A DNA stretch of 64,000 nt from Pristionchus mayeri (GCA_036245805.1 BTRK01000004.1:5518001-5582000), one strand, 5' to 3'; positions 35,055-48,079 are shown, counted from the stretch's first letter. Numbers and translations are program-made. The notes: generated from the sequence alone by a model not told the origin.

Positions 35055-38000
35055 TCAACGACTGACCATGCCTTCGAGTGAGACCATCTGATTTGAGTCT
35101 CGTCGAAATAGGTTCCTGACGAACCTAAAGAGCAAGAATCGGATTGTTTAGGGGAACAAGGTCACCTAGTGTATGGTTTTATGAAGCTCAACGTGATAAT
35201 CGGCGCTAACAGAGGAAGGAAGGAATTTGACGGAATTTGTATTAGGTTGGTCATAAAGTTTTTCGCGATTTCGGACCCCAAGTTTCAGTTCGTATATTTT
35301 CTTTTGCTCAAATCGCCACGTATTGTCCTGATGATGATATATAGGGACATGTTCGACCTTTCGAAAAATATAGTTGAAATATTCCAAGTATCTCTACTAA
35401 GCGAGAAATCAAGATCTGCGTAACTTTGAATTTTTCAGAAAAAATAAGATTTTATTTAAAGTTGCTGTACTTCGCAGATAAATTTTTAGATGGAGACTCA
35501 CAAAGTTTATTAAAAAGCACTAGGCGTACACTACCTAGTTTCAAAAAGAGAGACCTGCCGAATTCAAAATGGGCTTCGTAGAGGTCAATGAAACCCGGGC
35601 ACTTAGAAAAATAAGATTTCTATCGAGCAAATCACCTGTTTCGAGGATTGACGCGGGTGACCTCTACCTATGGGCGCTGTAATCAATACTTACATGGTTC
35701 TCTATTATATCAATATTTAAGAGCACACTTTCCTTTCTCATCTAAAAAAGTGATATTTGTATCTCAATTATTTTGCAAAGAAAACGTCAAAAAACCTGAC
35801 ATGTAGGGTCTTCAAGCACGGCTCACCCTAGAAAAAGTAGCGGCCTCCACAATATTCCTAAATAGTGAGTGATAGGGCAAGGGTTGTTCGTTAATTTTAA
35901 CAGGAAAGTACCGCCCTTCAAACCACATGTCTAGTACAAAAAAGCCTAAAGTGTGTATTTCGATGTTCTAAATTGGGCACCTAAAATCCGAAGAACCATT
36001 TTCATGAATGGAGAGCCCCATTATCCCCCAAAGGGAATTGTGACTTGTACTGGAAAGGTAGTTCACAATCACGAATAATTGAAATCTCAAGAACTGTCGG
36101 CATAGATATAGTACTCCAAAACGTATCTTGACAAGTGCCATTAAAACCCACATTCGGATTACGCGCATTTTTCTAATATGCCCTTTGTGGCTGGTCAGTC
36201 TCAACATCACCAGTACGATATATTCCCATCATACTTTACTACTGTGGTTTAGATTGGGTCCTATCTCCGTTCTAAATGAAAAGCAAATCCTTTGAAAAGT
36301 CAGGTCGTTGATCAACCACATGAAGTTTGGTACATCGCCTTATTTTTTTCCTTGATCGGACAGATCTATGATAGTGTACTCTAAAGAGAGTATAAAAGCC
36401 CCTATCTACCACTAAAAGATCTAAGTTGATTGGACAACAACGAACGATTGTAGATGCCAGAATGCGCTTTAGTCAAAATCGCGCAAAACTTTATGAACAA
36501 CCTGATAGATTAAGATAATTGCGAGATTAGATGCCGTGGAATCGATGTTATTGTTTTTAAAATAGCACTAACCTCCATGATGAAGTATTCTTGCATGGGG
36601 GAGCAGATGAGATCGAATTGGCACAAATTGTAGCTTCCAACAGCGAAGCAAAAGCAGAGAGGAAGAATGGCTTGGAAGGTGAGCACCTACGAGGATGCAT
36701 TGACTACATACTTTAGTGTTCCAGAGCAACTCCGAATCATCAAATGGATTCTGAAGGGAGCTGAGAAACGCAGAAATTGTAAAAATGGGGAATTCCTTAC
36801 GCGAGTGAGGGCGTTGTGCTGGTCAAGTGTGCGCGCGCTCATCTTAGAGGAAGAAGAGGCGAGTTTCACCAGTGCCTTGAATTCAAAATATTAAATTTTC
36901 TTATTCCGTTTACTCACCATCTTTCTGACGATGAAAATCGCAACCATTGTAGGCCAAATGGGCATGGTAATGGCACATATGGTGAGCATAGTGAGGGGCT
37001 TGAAGATGTACGCATGACCTGATGTATGACAACCGTTGATGTGATAAATTTGTGTGATAATTGTATCTGTGTTTATCGTCGTTTCCTATTTTTTATCGGG
37101 ATAGAACAACAAATAATTGAAACATTGTGTGAATGAAAGAGGGAACGCACCAATGACGAGATAATCGTCGAGCACGTACGATGGCCGCACGATTTTAAGC
37201 TGTGCTCGTACTTCTGCTTCGTCATCGAGAGTGAAGGAGAACGTTGTCTAGAATGCGTTTATTCAAGTCATTATCAAGTCATCTATGTACAATGACTAGC
37301 ATAGATAGCAATGACTAGAAAATGTACATAGTTGATTATCATCAAGCTATGGTGCGGATTAAATATTGCGCCACTCATTTCGAATAGTATCTCACGAACA
37401 CGTTAGAACCATGATTCCAATTTGCGCACAAATATACCCCAGTACATTACATTTCACATAGTATTGATAGGCTTCATACGTATGCCTGGCCTCATAGAGG
37501 CACAGACTAATCATAAATTTTGCTAACTGAGCCGTTCGCAATTTCAGAAAAAGTGCATTATATAAAGCTATCCCAAAGGCAATGGATATCACAAATGAGA
37601 TGAATATGAAGAGCATCTCTTACGCTATATAGATATAACAGTTAATATTATGTACGATCTCAGGATCACAAGAAAGGAACATTTGATGAGCTATATGTAT
37701 AGGTAGTCATAATCATGCTCAAAAGTCATGTTTCGAGATTATTTATTCGGAATGTTGATACCGCCATATAACTTTGCCTATCTTTCAACAGAGCGGAGCT
37801 ATGGTATTTTCTTGCTTCAAAACAAATGTGAACGTTGATTCAATGGCAGAACTAGGAACGCCAAAATATCACTCATAACGCCACTTTTCAGTATTACTCA
37901 ACGTTTTCTGAATAGCATAAATTTTTGCAATCATTAATGATGGGGTATCATGCAAAAAAATGTAGTCATTTCAAAAGCTAAAAAAAATGTAGTCATTTCA

Positions 38001-39439
38001 AAAGCGATTCGATGAGTCCTGTTTCGTAATCGTGAAAATATTTTTCAAGCGCCGTTCCAATTGAAATCATGGCACTAGGTCGGGTGAGAACCCACCGGAT
38101 GAGAACCAAAAAATTACCCTTTTCCAGCATGCTCACAGTAGATTCCCAAAGTGTGAAAAATGCTTCTGTGAAAGTCCTACAGAAGGGTCCATTTTTTGGT
38201 TCTCATTCAGTGGGTTCTCATCCGGTGTAGTGCCGAAATCATTAACTTATATTTCTGAAACAGTTCCGCTTCTGAGATTGCAATTGAACATATATTTAGA
38301 CTTGAGAATGGTTGTACTTAGGAAAAAAATATGGCCCCTGCATATTGTTCCTCAATGTAAGGCGACATAAAGCAATGTACTTGTACCTATGCCGAGAAAA
38401 GGCCTATTTTTTCAAAGAAAAAGTTCCGGATATTCATATTATTGAAATATTGGAAATACATCGCTCACATTTATGTAATAAATACTTATGTGCCTTAGCT
38501 ACATATTCCCAAAATTTGAGGAAAAGGAGATAGGGGAGAGTGGAGATCACTAAAAAGCAAAAGTGGCGCAATATTTAATCCGCACCCTGTATGATAATCA
38601 ACTATGTACATTTTTTACATTCGACGAGATTGGGCGAGAATCAGCTGAACTAAATTGACTGTATCAAGTTGATGATATAAGATAATCCCATTGAAACCAA
38701 CCAGCACGACAAGGTTCGGAATGGAGATAAGGAAGCAGAGAAGGATAACTGAGCGAACCCTCGGAGTGGGACTGTAGAGGATAAGTTCATGAAAACTCTG
38801 TAGATTTTATAGAAGTATTTATGGGAATAAATATGCTTGGTTTAAATTATCTCGTCGGTAACACATTCAAAATATTAAAAAGGACCGGCTCAGCACGTAG
38901 AGTCGAAAAACAAAAGATGCCGCTATGAGAAATTCCGATTGAGAGAACGTTGACAGCATTACAGTATAAAGGACATGGCAGACCATTCCTAAAAAGTATT
39001 TCCTTAGGAAAATTCAAGCAATGCAGTGAACTCACCGTGAATGTAAGCGCATGGGTCAATATAGATATAGGCGAGCACGTGCTTGGCCGGCAGGAGTCTG
39101 TCAATTGACCATGGATTCTCTTGAGACTAAAGATCAAAGATCACTCACCTGACCATTGTGAGCACTGAATTGAGAGCAGCGATGAAATCGACAGCTGCCG
39201 AGTTCATTAGAAGGACGCTGTACGATCTGCAAGGTACGAACATCATAGATATTTATAAAAATAAGGTGAGCATACCGCAGATTTTTGGGTGATTTTGTTG
39301 CAATGGCGACGGCAAGAATCGCATTGAAGAGGAGTGCGAGTGGGTCGACGATACAGTGACAGATGATGTTGAGAAGATCGTGGAGGGGAACGGGAGAGGG
39401 AAGAACACTCATCTGGGAGAGATAGAGAAAGTCAGCCAT
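35055..39439 (-). CDS. Srd-type chemosensory 7TM receptor, probably disrupted
   Basis: Minus-strand exons: 39276-39439, 39149-39226, 39036-39097, 38886-38988, about 38640-38771, about 37158-37256, about 36916-37030, about 36809-36885, about 36570-36680, 35166-about 35235, 35055-35124. Protein order: MADFLYLSQ, TM1 HCIVDPLALLFNAILAVAIA, SPKNLRSYSVLLMNSAAVDF (TM2), DPCAYIHG, LIAASFVFRLYVLSR (TM3), VILLCFLISIPNLVVLVG (TM4), RPSYVLDDYLVIG, GHAYIFKPLTMLTICAI (TM5), KMSARTLDQHNALTR, AILPLCFCFAVGS (TM6), FLPLLAPIITLSFIKPY (TM7) and a 23-residue tail. The arrangement is the Srd pattern. A mariner element (35242-36505) sits directly before the TM7 exon, and no AG acceptor is visible there, so the gene may be inactive. 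Another TIR element fills intron 5. Confidence 0.7.
35242..36505. mobile_element. mariner-type element, decayed
   Basis: Terminal repeats TTAGGTTGGTCATAAAGTTT and TCAGGTTGTTCATAAAGTTT (inverted at the right end) continue into TCGCGAT; TA flanks both sides. Length 1264 bp is that of a full mariner, but I could not recognise transposase motifs on either strand, so it is decayed or non-autonomous. Confidence 0.8.
37318..38616. mobile_element. 1.3-kb TIR element in receptor intron 5
   Basis: Outer inverted repeats AATGTACATAGTTGATTATC, then inner ones GGTGCGGATTAAATATTGCG, at both ends. The inner repeats are preceded by TA/CAGGG as in Tc1/mariner-like ends, which suggests one element inserted in another. 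A frame at 37616-37392 (-) contains a hydrophobic segment but no known domain. It contains a younger hAT-like MITE (38071-38234). Confidence 0.65.
38071..38234. mobile_element. hAT-like MITE, family GGCACTAGGTCG, copy 3
   Basis: Starts GGCACTAGGTCGG and ends CCGGTGTAGTGCC; exact 8-bp duplication GAAATCAT (38063-38070, 38235-38242). Central TCACAGTAGATTCCCAAAGT region is shared with copy 1. Confidence 0.88.
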
Positions 39440-40193
39440 TAATCAATAATTGTTGTCTTCCAAACAGAAAATTGTTATGGCTTTTCCATTCATCGCGTAT
39501 AATAATCTGCTAAGACGACGAGGAATCTTACATCTCGCAAATAAATCACAAAATATAATTTTCCTCACTAGAATGGGCATTGTCCGTCAACTTTAGGATA
39601 AAAACATGACGCTCGGTAGAATTCGTGGTTGTGAAAACAACTAAGACAAAGGAAATGGAAAATAAACGCTTGCTCGTGGTGGCAGGTGATCTACATTCTG
39701 CATTAGCAAGCGTTTAGGCAGGTGATCAAATATCGGTTATGTAATATATAATGTAATTATGGTGGGTGGCGTAGGTAGCGCTGTGAGGTATCGCTCATAT
39801 TATCAGTTTTATCTGACATAGTTAATCGCCCATAGTGCGATCAAGCAGGTGATGAAAAATATATAAAAAAAGGAATAAGGAAACTTGATCAAAAAGAAAG
39901 GAGAAGAGTAAAGGCATAGAGACGATGCGATAATGGTTAGTATTGAATAGAACATGTCTCCTGAGAATTGGACAGTTGTTTTGTCAGTGCGCAATGAAAA
40001 CAATAAGACCGAAGTTCATTGTAAGATCGTTCTGCTCATCAATGAAACTTAAACCACATTTCGAAGCGAGCCAGTTAGCTTTGAATGATTCAAGAACATT
40101 TCAAGACATTTGCAATTTTATGAAGTGGGAAATAATTAAAGCAATACAATACTGAATTTATTTAACTCGTATCATTGTCCCAACACGTTTGCA
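39440..40193. other. intergenic region
   Basis: Contains an isolated minus-strand frame (40003-39809) with hydrophobic runs but no motif or splice partners; treated as unproven. An imperfect direct repeat of AAACGCTTG(C) / AGCAAGCGTTT is at 39661-39720. Upstream sequence of the Srd-type gene is included. Confidence 0.35.
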
Positions 40194-43190
40194 TCATTCA
40201 ACTTTATCAGCACTATCATAGAGGCATTGTAATCGCCTTAGCTGACCCTGAAAATAAATTAAAAATAATAAATATACATATGAGTGTTCAACTGGAATTG
40301 AATTCACGCTAGACGTTCATTGGTTACCACAGAGCCACATTTAAAAATTCGATCAAACCATATTTTATACAAATTTAATTTAACGCCACCTGTCCCATCA
40401 TTTGCAGACAGAAGATATTGCCCACACGTGAAGCGTAATTGTGAATTCCCTTCATCGCGTATGATGTATGAAGTTCACTTAGAATCTCTTCTCTGATCAG
40501 AGATGCAATTTTGAAAAGATGCTGGTCATTTGCAATGAAATCTGAAATGCGCAATATTATTCGCTATAAGTCATAGCTATCGAACCATTGTGCCATAGGG
40601 AGATGCTGAAGAGCGCGAGAAACTCTAAATCCGCAAGGTAGATTTGCTCGAATTTCACCCGGAAGATCTTCGCTAGTTGTAACGCGTACGCTTCCACTTG
40701 TAGGAACACCAAAATTGGCCAACAAACGAAAAAGAAAATCTCACCTCTCACCATGGTCATCCTCAAGGCAGTCCTCGAAATAATGATTCAATTCATCGCC
40801 TCGACAATACCTCGTATAGCCTGGCAAAGCTTTGAAATATCATATAGTGAAATACCAAATATATTTATCTATTGAATGTACGCTGAATGCTACATTTCGT
40901 TATCTTTCGGAAAGTGATGGGACACTCGGTATGTCGAATCCAGTAGATTCATCAGTGTGAAGCTGTTCTCGATGATCGTATTCTGAAAGCATGCATTCGT
41001 GTTTATCGTCGCATTATTCGATATACCTTCAAGGGTTTTTCAAGAGATCGAAAATCATCGAAAGCTATATTTGCGAATTGAAGGAACGCGAACTTCGTGA
41101 CTTCCACAATGGAACTCATCTCGGAGATTGCTGCTGGTTGGAGGATCTGACAAACATCTTTGGATTGATACTCTTTCCCTCACCAGATTATTCACTTCGA
41201 CTACTCGGCCCTTTCGGAAAGAATTCAATGCCTGCTCGCCGTTCTTCCTGATGAGACACATGCAGCTTGACTACAAACAGTATTTATATTTTAGCGGAGC
41301 ACTACCTGTATGCATTCATCAGCCTCGGCATCAGAGTAGTCATATTTCCAACCCATTGAGAACCTAACAGACTGAAAAGGGTCGTTGAACCGATTACGGA
41401 CGTTACTTTAACCTCGTGTGGTCAATGAATGTTGATGGATCAGAGAGGGATGCTTCTTGCGAAACTATATGTCGAGCTTGAATGAAACACAATTATTGCA
41501 AATGATTTACGTACCAGTATTACTAACCTCCTTGTTGTCGTGCACCTATTTCTTCTTCAGTTACATTCCGTTTTGAACCATGTGGCTCTCTGAACAATGA
41601 TGGTCATTCTGACTTTGGACATATGTTAGCTTCAGTTTATACACTGATGCTATACGCTTAGTTTTACTCTACTTTCCTAGAATATATCGAAACATACGAG
41701 ACTGGTGAAGCCGATGCGAGTGGTTCATGAATTGGAGATGATAAATGTAACACCGGATGGAATCCTCTTCTGTTTGGCTTCACAGCACAAATCTTCATGC
41801 CCAATCTTTTGCATCTCTCGAGACGACATCCCCGGCAATTGTGACGGTCCTCTTCAAAGAGCAGAATGATTTCCCGCTTAATAGAAGACAAGAAAGTTCA
41901 AAGTTATTTCCTTACTTGGATTTACTTTGCATTTTGCAAATCCTTGCCTGCAAATATACGTGATCTTTGATGTCATCGCTCGTTTGAAGAAATCTGCGCA
42001 TGCTCTGGAATAGGGATGGCGAATGAAGAATTTTGTGACAAATGAAGAGACGATTTTTCCCTTCCTGTCATTTTCTCTTCATGAAGAATTGCGCGGTCGT
42101 TCCCGTTCTTCATGAAGAACGAATTTCACGAAAGATGATATAACTGGAGAACGGATGAACATTTTTGTTTCAAAATCAAGCATTTAGATATTTATGTTGC
42201 ATATTACAAGCTGTTCTTTTGTATCGTTGATTCCCTTAAACTGTTCACTGAATGCTTGAGTAATGGAATTTTGATCAATGTCCCCATGATCTACTTCTGT
42301 CTGGATCGAAACTAACATGATCCAGAACATTCTGGAATATACAAGCTCTGCTTGAGTCAGTATCAGTCCATTAAAAATGAAAATGATCAATGCAGTAACT
42401 GCAATAGGTTTTTTTTTATCACAAGTTGCTACCCTTTGAAAAAACATGAAGTTGTGGACAAGACATCATAAAATGGAATAACGTTTGAGAACAGTGTCCT
42501 TGTGCATCATTAGAGAAAGAAGCGAGGTTGTCAGTAATTCGCGCATTTTCAAGCTTCCCAGTAAGAGAGGGGATGTGGGATAGGGATGATCGAGAGAGAG
42601 CGGCCTGTTCCGTGTTGATCGAACTTGCGTAACAAGCTGATCCGCACATCAATGCTCCCACCACTTAGTTGTGATTTTGATTTGGGATAGTTAGGCACGG
42701 AAGGTGCGAAGGAATAGAGAGAGGAACGGCTGTAAAAGACCATACGAGATGATTTTTAGCACGCTCGTATCTGACCCGTAGCGGCATGCAAATGAGGTCG
42801 CAGAATCTGGGAAGCCCAATTGCTGCCCATTTTCCGCGTTTTCTAATTAAAAGTGCGACTTTTCCTGTTTCATTCTGCGTGAAGAATGCCTCATTCTTCA
42901 CGCAGAACAGGCCGAGTCATTCCCCTCTTCACGCAGAATGACGCCGCTCCGCGCGCCTTTGTGAGAGAGAATGAAGGCTTCATTTCCGTTCTTCATTCGC
43001 CATCCCTACTCTGGAATCACATCCAGACAATGAGTTTTCATTTCATTTCGCTCTAGAAAGACCAAATCAGGCTGTATTTTAGTAGATTCCTTGAAATTTC
43101 GAATATTTTAAAATACCTGCATGATTCAACTCCCAGGTGGGCGAAATTGGTGGGGGCTGAGCAAATGAGGCAGGAGCGCTGAGATTGCAT
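40194..43190 (-). CDS. nuclear hormone receptor (C4 zinc-finger transcription factor) 1
   Basis: DNA-binding domain exons 43117-43190, 41926-42004 and 41754-41849: CLICSAPTNFAHLGVESC, RACADFFKRAM, YICRQGFAKC, NCRGCRLERCKRLGM, i.e. two complete Cys4 fingers with a P-box of nematode type (CRACADFFKR). Ligand-binding exons: 41184-about 41262, 41027-41146, 40894-40982, 40752-40810, 40586-40696, 40390-40541, 40194-40247, including LADLEFLALFSISLW, the conserved helix-7/8 style block, and a short C-terminal helix ending CLYDSADKVE. The hinge exon near 41640-41740 is not resolved. Regulates transcription as a DNA-binding receptor; ligand unknown. A 998-bp hAT-like element splits the DBD intron without breaking phase. 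Confidence 0.85.
42011..43008. mobile_element. hAT-like element inserted in NHR DNA-binding-domain intron
   Basis: Ends TAGGGATGGCGAATGAAGAA and TTCTTCATTCGCCATCCCTA; exact 8-bp duplication CTCTGGAA at 42003-42010 and 43009-43016. Subterminal region holds further TTCATGAAGAA / TTCTTCACGCAGAA inverted words. No transposase recognised. Confidence 0.9.
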
Positions 43191-43714
43191 TCGAGTGTGA
43201 TAGTGGGTTGTGGGGGGATGCGTCTCCTATGAGCGAGTGAAATGTTCGCGATCTTTGCAAGGCCGGTTGAGGGGAATCGAACTAACCAACTGACCGAGAG
43301 AGAGAGAGAAATCACCGAATGAGACATTGTCCACAATTTTTTTTTTGAAACCAGACTGAGAGAATCATTCTTATGCCCTTTCCCTGTGGTTCTAAATTCC
43401 TTATAAGAAAATATCTGGAATTCGTCCATTCCCTATAATCCCCTCAGTCCATTCCCCTTAGTAGAGAGTACCGAGATGCAATTCACAGGCTCTCGTTGAA
43501 CGTTTCGTTATCAATTTTACTCATGTCTTTACTCCCAATTTCATGCTTTTCCCTTCGCCAAAACTGGTAATCCTACAGGTGTGAGTAGAGAGGAAGATAT
43601 CACGCCCCTCACGAGAGAATCGAGCTAGAATCGCCATTCTTGGGAATGAAGGGGAAATCGTGAAATGAGTGCTAACCGGATTTGGGTATCCTGAGGGATG
43701 TCTGACACTCCCCC

Positions 43715-44507
43715 AAAGTCTCATTGTGTAGATTTCATTTTGGACTTCATGGCACCGGGTCGGATCTAGACACCTCCCACTTTGAGAGCAGTTATTTCGG
43801 TTTCAGTGACAGATATACCAAAATTGGCCTCAGAATGACCCCGGCTCATTTTTTGAGCTCTATCGATCTGTTTAGTTCGTTTCTTCAGAATGTAAATTTC
43901 AACAACGCTACATTCAAGGGTAATTTTCTCGAAAACGAATGGAAAGGGGCAGCTAAAATTTTAAGAGTGCATAGATCTGAACTAGAGCTGTCGAATGAGG
44001 TGCTGGCGCCGAAAATACCGACACAAATTTCGCCATGAAAACTTTCCCGGAACATTTGAACTTTTCAACAGTCAATTGTCCCTTACACCGCTCTCTTCTG
44101 AGCGCGCGGCCAAAAATGGTCGTTATTACTTCGAATTGTCTGTTGAAAAGAAATTTCAAACATTCCGGGAAAGTTTTCATGGCGAAAGTTTCACCCAAGT
44201 GTCGGTATTTTCGGCGCCAGCAACTCATTCGACAGCTCTCGTTCAGATCTATGCACTCTTAAAATTTTAGCTGCCATTTCCATTCGTTTTCGAGAAAATT
44301 ACCCTTGAATGTAGCGTTGTTGAAATTTACATTCCGAAGAAACGAACTAAACAGATCGATAGAGCTCGAAACATGAGCCGGGGTCACTCTGAGGTCAATT
44401 TTGGACTATCTGTCACTGAAACAGAGATAAATGCTCTCAAAGTGGGAGGTGCCTAGATCCGACCCGGTGCCATGAAGTCCAAAATGAAATCTACACAATG
44501 AGACTTT
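43715..44507. repeat. 793-bp palindrome P2
   Basis: From AAAGTCTCATTGTGTAGATT to its inverse at 44488-44507, centre near 44110. Both halves contain GACCCCGGCTCATTTTT-GAGCTCTATCGATC-type sequence, which recurs at the hinge of the 53-61 kb inverted duplication. Mirror-image frames inside carry no known domain. Confidence 0.88.
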
Positions 44508-46113
44508 GCGGCACTGCACTGCGTACGTGCGTTCCAGCGATTTTCCTCCCCTCTCGTAATGTTCGCTCTATCGAGTCTAGCTCGTCTGAAAAAACTATGA
44601 ATTGTGATCACAGCATTTGAACTCTGAAACCATAGTGGAATGGATAATACGGTTCAGCTCATATCCAAATCCGAATGTTCAGAGACGAAATGTACAATGG
44701 TTTCAAGATGTTGCCTAAGGAGGGTTAGGTACTTTCTGAAATAGTGCTGCTGTTTGTTTCGGTCCTTAGTTACTTACAACCAGCCACCTTGCGATGATAT
44801 GACCTCGTCAGTACGATATCCATCGTGAGTGAGAAAAGAAGATGGGGAGGTGAAGGTTTGCTTTCACAACACAACAACTTCTATCACGTGGGAGGGGGGA
44901 AGGGAAGGGTAGCTAGACTTGCGCGAAAGATTCTCTATGAAGTGTGTCGTTGTACGAATTCTGACGCCTTATTTTAATAACGAATGTCACTGGCTAAGAA
45001 GGTCTTTGCATTTTTAAACAGCCTGTTCCTTAACATTTTCAACATTAACATTCGCTTGTGGTAAATTGCGATCTTTCACGTTCAACTTTTAATTTGTTGT
45101 CTACCACCTTCACATTCCAGTACGACTGTCTACTTCTGTCTCCATTTCTCACGGACAACGGGTATGCTTTGGCACAATGACTATTTTCGCCACATGCATC
45201 TTCAGCCTGTTCTCTGTCCCTCCCCCTCTCTCCTCCTCCATCCTCCCTCTTCATGAGTCTCGACCTTCTCCTCCCTCCCTCCTCGTTCCCGGACACGAAC
45301 ACATTTTAACTCTTACCGCGTCCCCCTCCCTTCATATAAATAGTGACGGACTCTGCATTTCGTGACTCGTCCATAGTTTTGAATTCACTGCCGAGTTCGC
45401 ATAGCTCTCTGAGACTGGAAATTCAGAAAAGAGATTTGGATAGCTAGAGCATTTACTTTATCGCAAGGCGCATTCTTACCTATGAAGATATTTTCGAGCC
45501 GCTTGATTTATTTTCCCACGCTTAGTAAAAAATTATTTCTTGCGCTATTCTGTCTTTGCTCCCAGTTTCTCCATCCCTATTTCTAACTGTATTTCTATTA
45601 TACACAATCTGCGTTTACATTGTAGGGATAGTATGTTTCAGTAGGATGGTCCTACAATATAGTCTATGTAGCTGTATTCGTACCATCATATTCTCTCGAT
45701 TTGGAACAATGCACATGGCGTTCTGATGTTCGATCTTACAAGGGAAAATACGAGCCGGTAAGCAGATAGATGAAATTTTCCTGCAGCGAGAAAAGAATGA
45801 GAGAGTAGAGTGGGTAGAACAAAATGAGTTTTTGTTCGGTATGGTCCCCTGCCAGTTCGGTCGGTATCTTGGCAGAATGAAGAAGCAAGTGCTAATTGCA
45901 AAAATTATACTAATATATTTCGGATTTCATCACCTCGTGCATTATTTTATTCAATGGTTAATTTCCAGGCTAGAAATGCTTACAAACAACACTTCACTTG
46001 CGTGATTCCAAAACAAGCATTTCATTTATTAATTTCCTAGAGAAATCAGTCTTAAAATTCTTTAGTTATCCAAGCTGGCTACAAGTCAGCCCATGAATTC
46101 CGCACGTGCTCTG
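44508..46113. other. gene-free region
   Basis: No exon supported. A pyrimidine-rich block at 45215-45300 and a TATA-like ATATAAATAG at about 45335 could mark a promoter but no coding exon follows. The rest is AT-rich unique sequence. Confidence 0.35.
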
Positions 46114-48079
46114 TAATTGATTAAGAGTGACTATCTGAGAGAATTTAGCAAATCTACCTATGAGCCGTACAGTGAAAAATAAAGTGTCGATTTTAAGATC
46201 CCCCTAGGGGTAACTTTTCACGTAGAGTTCGAAAATCGACCTTAGGAAGCCGTATCTCTGACCCCTCATTTCGTGTTATGCGCTGTAATTGGGAGGTCGG
46301 TTTTTGCATCTTTTGAACGGCGCTTCCAAACCCCATAAATGTATGGTAATTCTGAAAGATCTCGATGAGATAAGCATTTTCACTGTTGAAAGTGAAGTGC
46401 TAGCTCATCTTTGAAAAAAGTTGAGGCCGTTTGAAATCAAAAAATTTGTCTAAAAATTGCCGTCCTGGAAAATTTTTTGGGGGCTGTCGTTTTTTAATTA
46501 GTCGCATTAAAACCGCCATGAAAAAGTACCCCTAATGCCAAATTTTCAGCGAAAAAGTCGTTCCCATAAGATGTTTCCTGGTTCTCGCAACATGCCGCAG
46601 TGCAGATTTCCCGATATTTCATATCAACAAGATTCAACAGCAAAACCTGGAATTCACTCTCATTGAGAGTCATTGATGTTTTTATTTTTTTTTATATATT
46701 TGAAACATTTTGAACAGTTGAAATCGTATCTAAGTGAACATCAACTCGATAGACAGTGTTTCACTTTGATTTGAGCCTTTGGTACACGTTTAGCCTTTGT
46801 TTTGACAACGATATCTCTACAACCAAAGGTACTACAATTAAGATATATTAAATATAAAGCATATGTGATATTATAATTAATAATAATTTGTTTCGGAACC
46901 ATTCCTGTTCATTCCAAGTATATAGTAGTGCATAATTTGCCAATTCCAGGTTCCTGCCGCATCAATTCCTAATCGAAACGGGCTCAAACTTAATTTTTAA
47001 GCACTCTAATGTCAAAATTCATATTCTACGAGTGAAAATACACCAAGTTATTATGTTTTCATACGTATCCATGATTTCGACATTTTCACCCCTTACTACC
47101 AGGGGCAAAAATGTGAAAAAATATTTTTTCTTTAATTTTACTTTTGTAACATTTTTTCTGGAACATTTTCACTCGTAGAATATGAATTTTGATATTAGAG
47201 TGCTTAAAAATTAAGTTTGAGCCCGTTTCGAGAAGGAATTGATGCGGAAGGAACCCGGAATTGGCAAATTACGCACTACTATATACTTGGAATGAACAGG
47301 AATGGTTCCGAAACAAATTAATATTAATTATAATATCACATATGTTTTATATTTCAGATCTGATAACTGTACCTTTTGTTGTAGAGATATCATTGTCAAA
47401 ACAAAGGCCAAACATATTCCACAGGCTCAAATCACATTGAAACACTGTCAATCGAGCTGATGTTCACTTAGATACGGTTTCAACTGCTCAAAATGTTTAA
47501 AATATATTAACAATAAACTAAAAACATCAATTACTCTCAATGAGAGTGAATGCCAGGTTTTGCTGTTGAATGTTGTTGATTTGAAATATCGGGAAATCTG
47601 CACTGCGGCATGTTGCGAGAACCAGGAAACATCTTAGGGGAACGACTTTTTCGCTGAAAATTTGGAATAAGGGTACTTTTTCATGGCGGTTTTAATGCGA
47701 CTAATTAAAAAAACGACAGCCCTCAAAAAATTTTCCAGGACGGCAATTTTTAGACAAATTTTTGATTTCAAACGGCCTCAACTTTTTTGAAAGATGAGCT
47801 AGCACTTCACTTTCAACAGTGAAAATGCTTATCTCATCGAGATCTTTCAGAATTACCATACATTTATGGGGTTTGGAAGCGCCGTTCAAAAGATGCAAAA
47901 ACCGACCTCTCAACTTCAGCGCAAAACACGAAATGAGGGGTCAGAGATACGGCTTCCTAAGGTCGATTTTCGAACTCTACGTGAAAAGTTACCAATAGGG
48001 AGATCTTAAAATTGGCACTTTATTTTTCACTGTACGGCCTCTGCTCAGTTCTCTCAGATAGTCACTCTTAACTCAATTA
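46114..48079. repeat. 1.97-kb palindrome P3
   Basis: Ends TAATTGATTAAGAGTGACTA and inverse; arms diverged by several percent, centre near 47097. Its terminal sequence (GTGACTATCTGAGAGAA ... CCGTACAGTGAAAAATAAAG) recurs at 61550-61606 and 63246-63312. No genes. It ends 260 bases before the second nuclear receptor. Confidence 0.85.

Noticed and set aside
39809..40003. A separate transmembrane gene downstream of the nuclear receptor
   Set aside because: Hydrophobic because of AT-rich sequence; no start context, motif or second exon.
45177..45365. Small secreted protein starting with a hydrophobic run
   Set aside because: Pro/Ser-rich, from a pyrimidine-rich tract; no conserved motif, splice partner or polyadenylation context.
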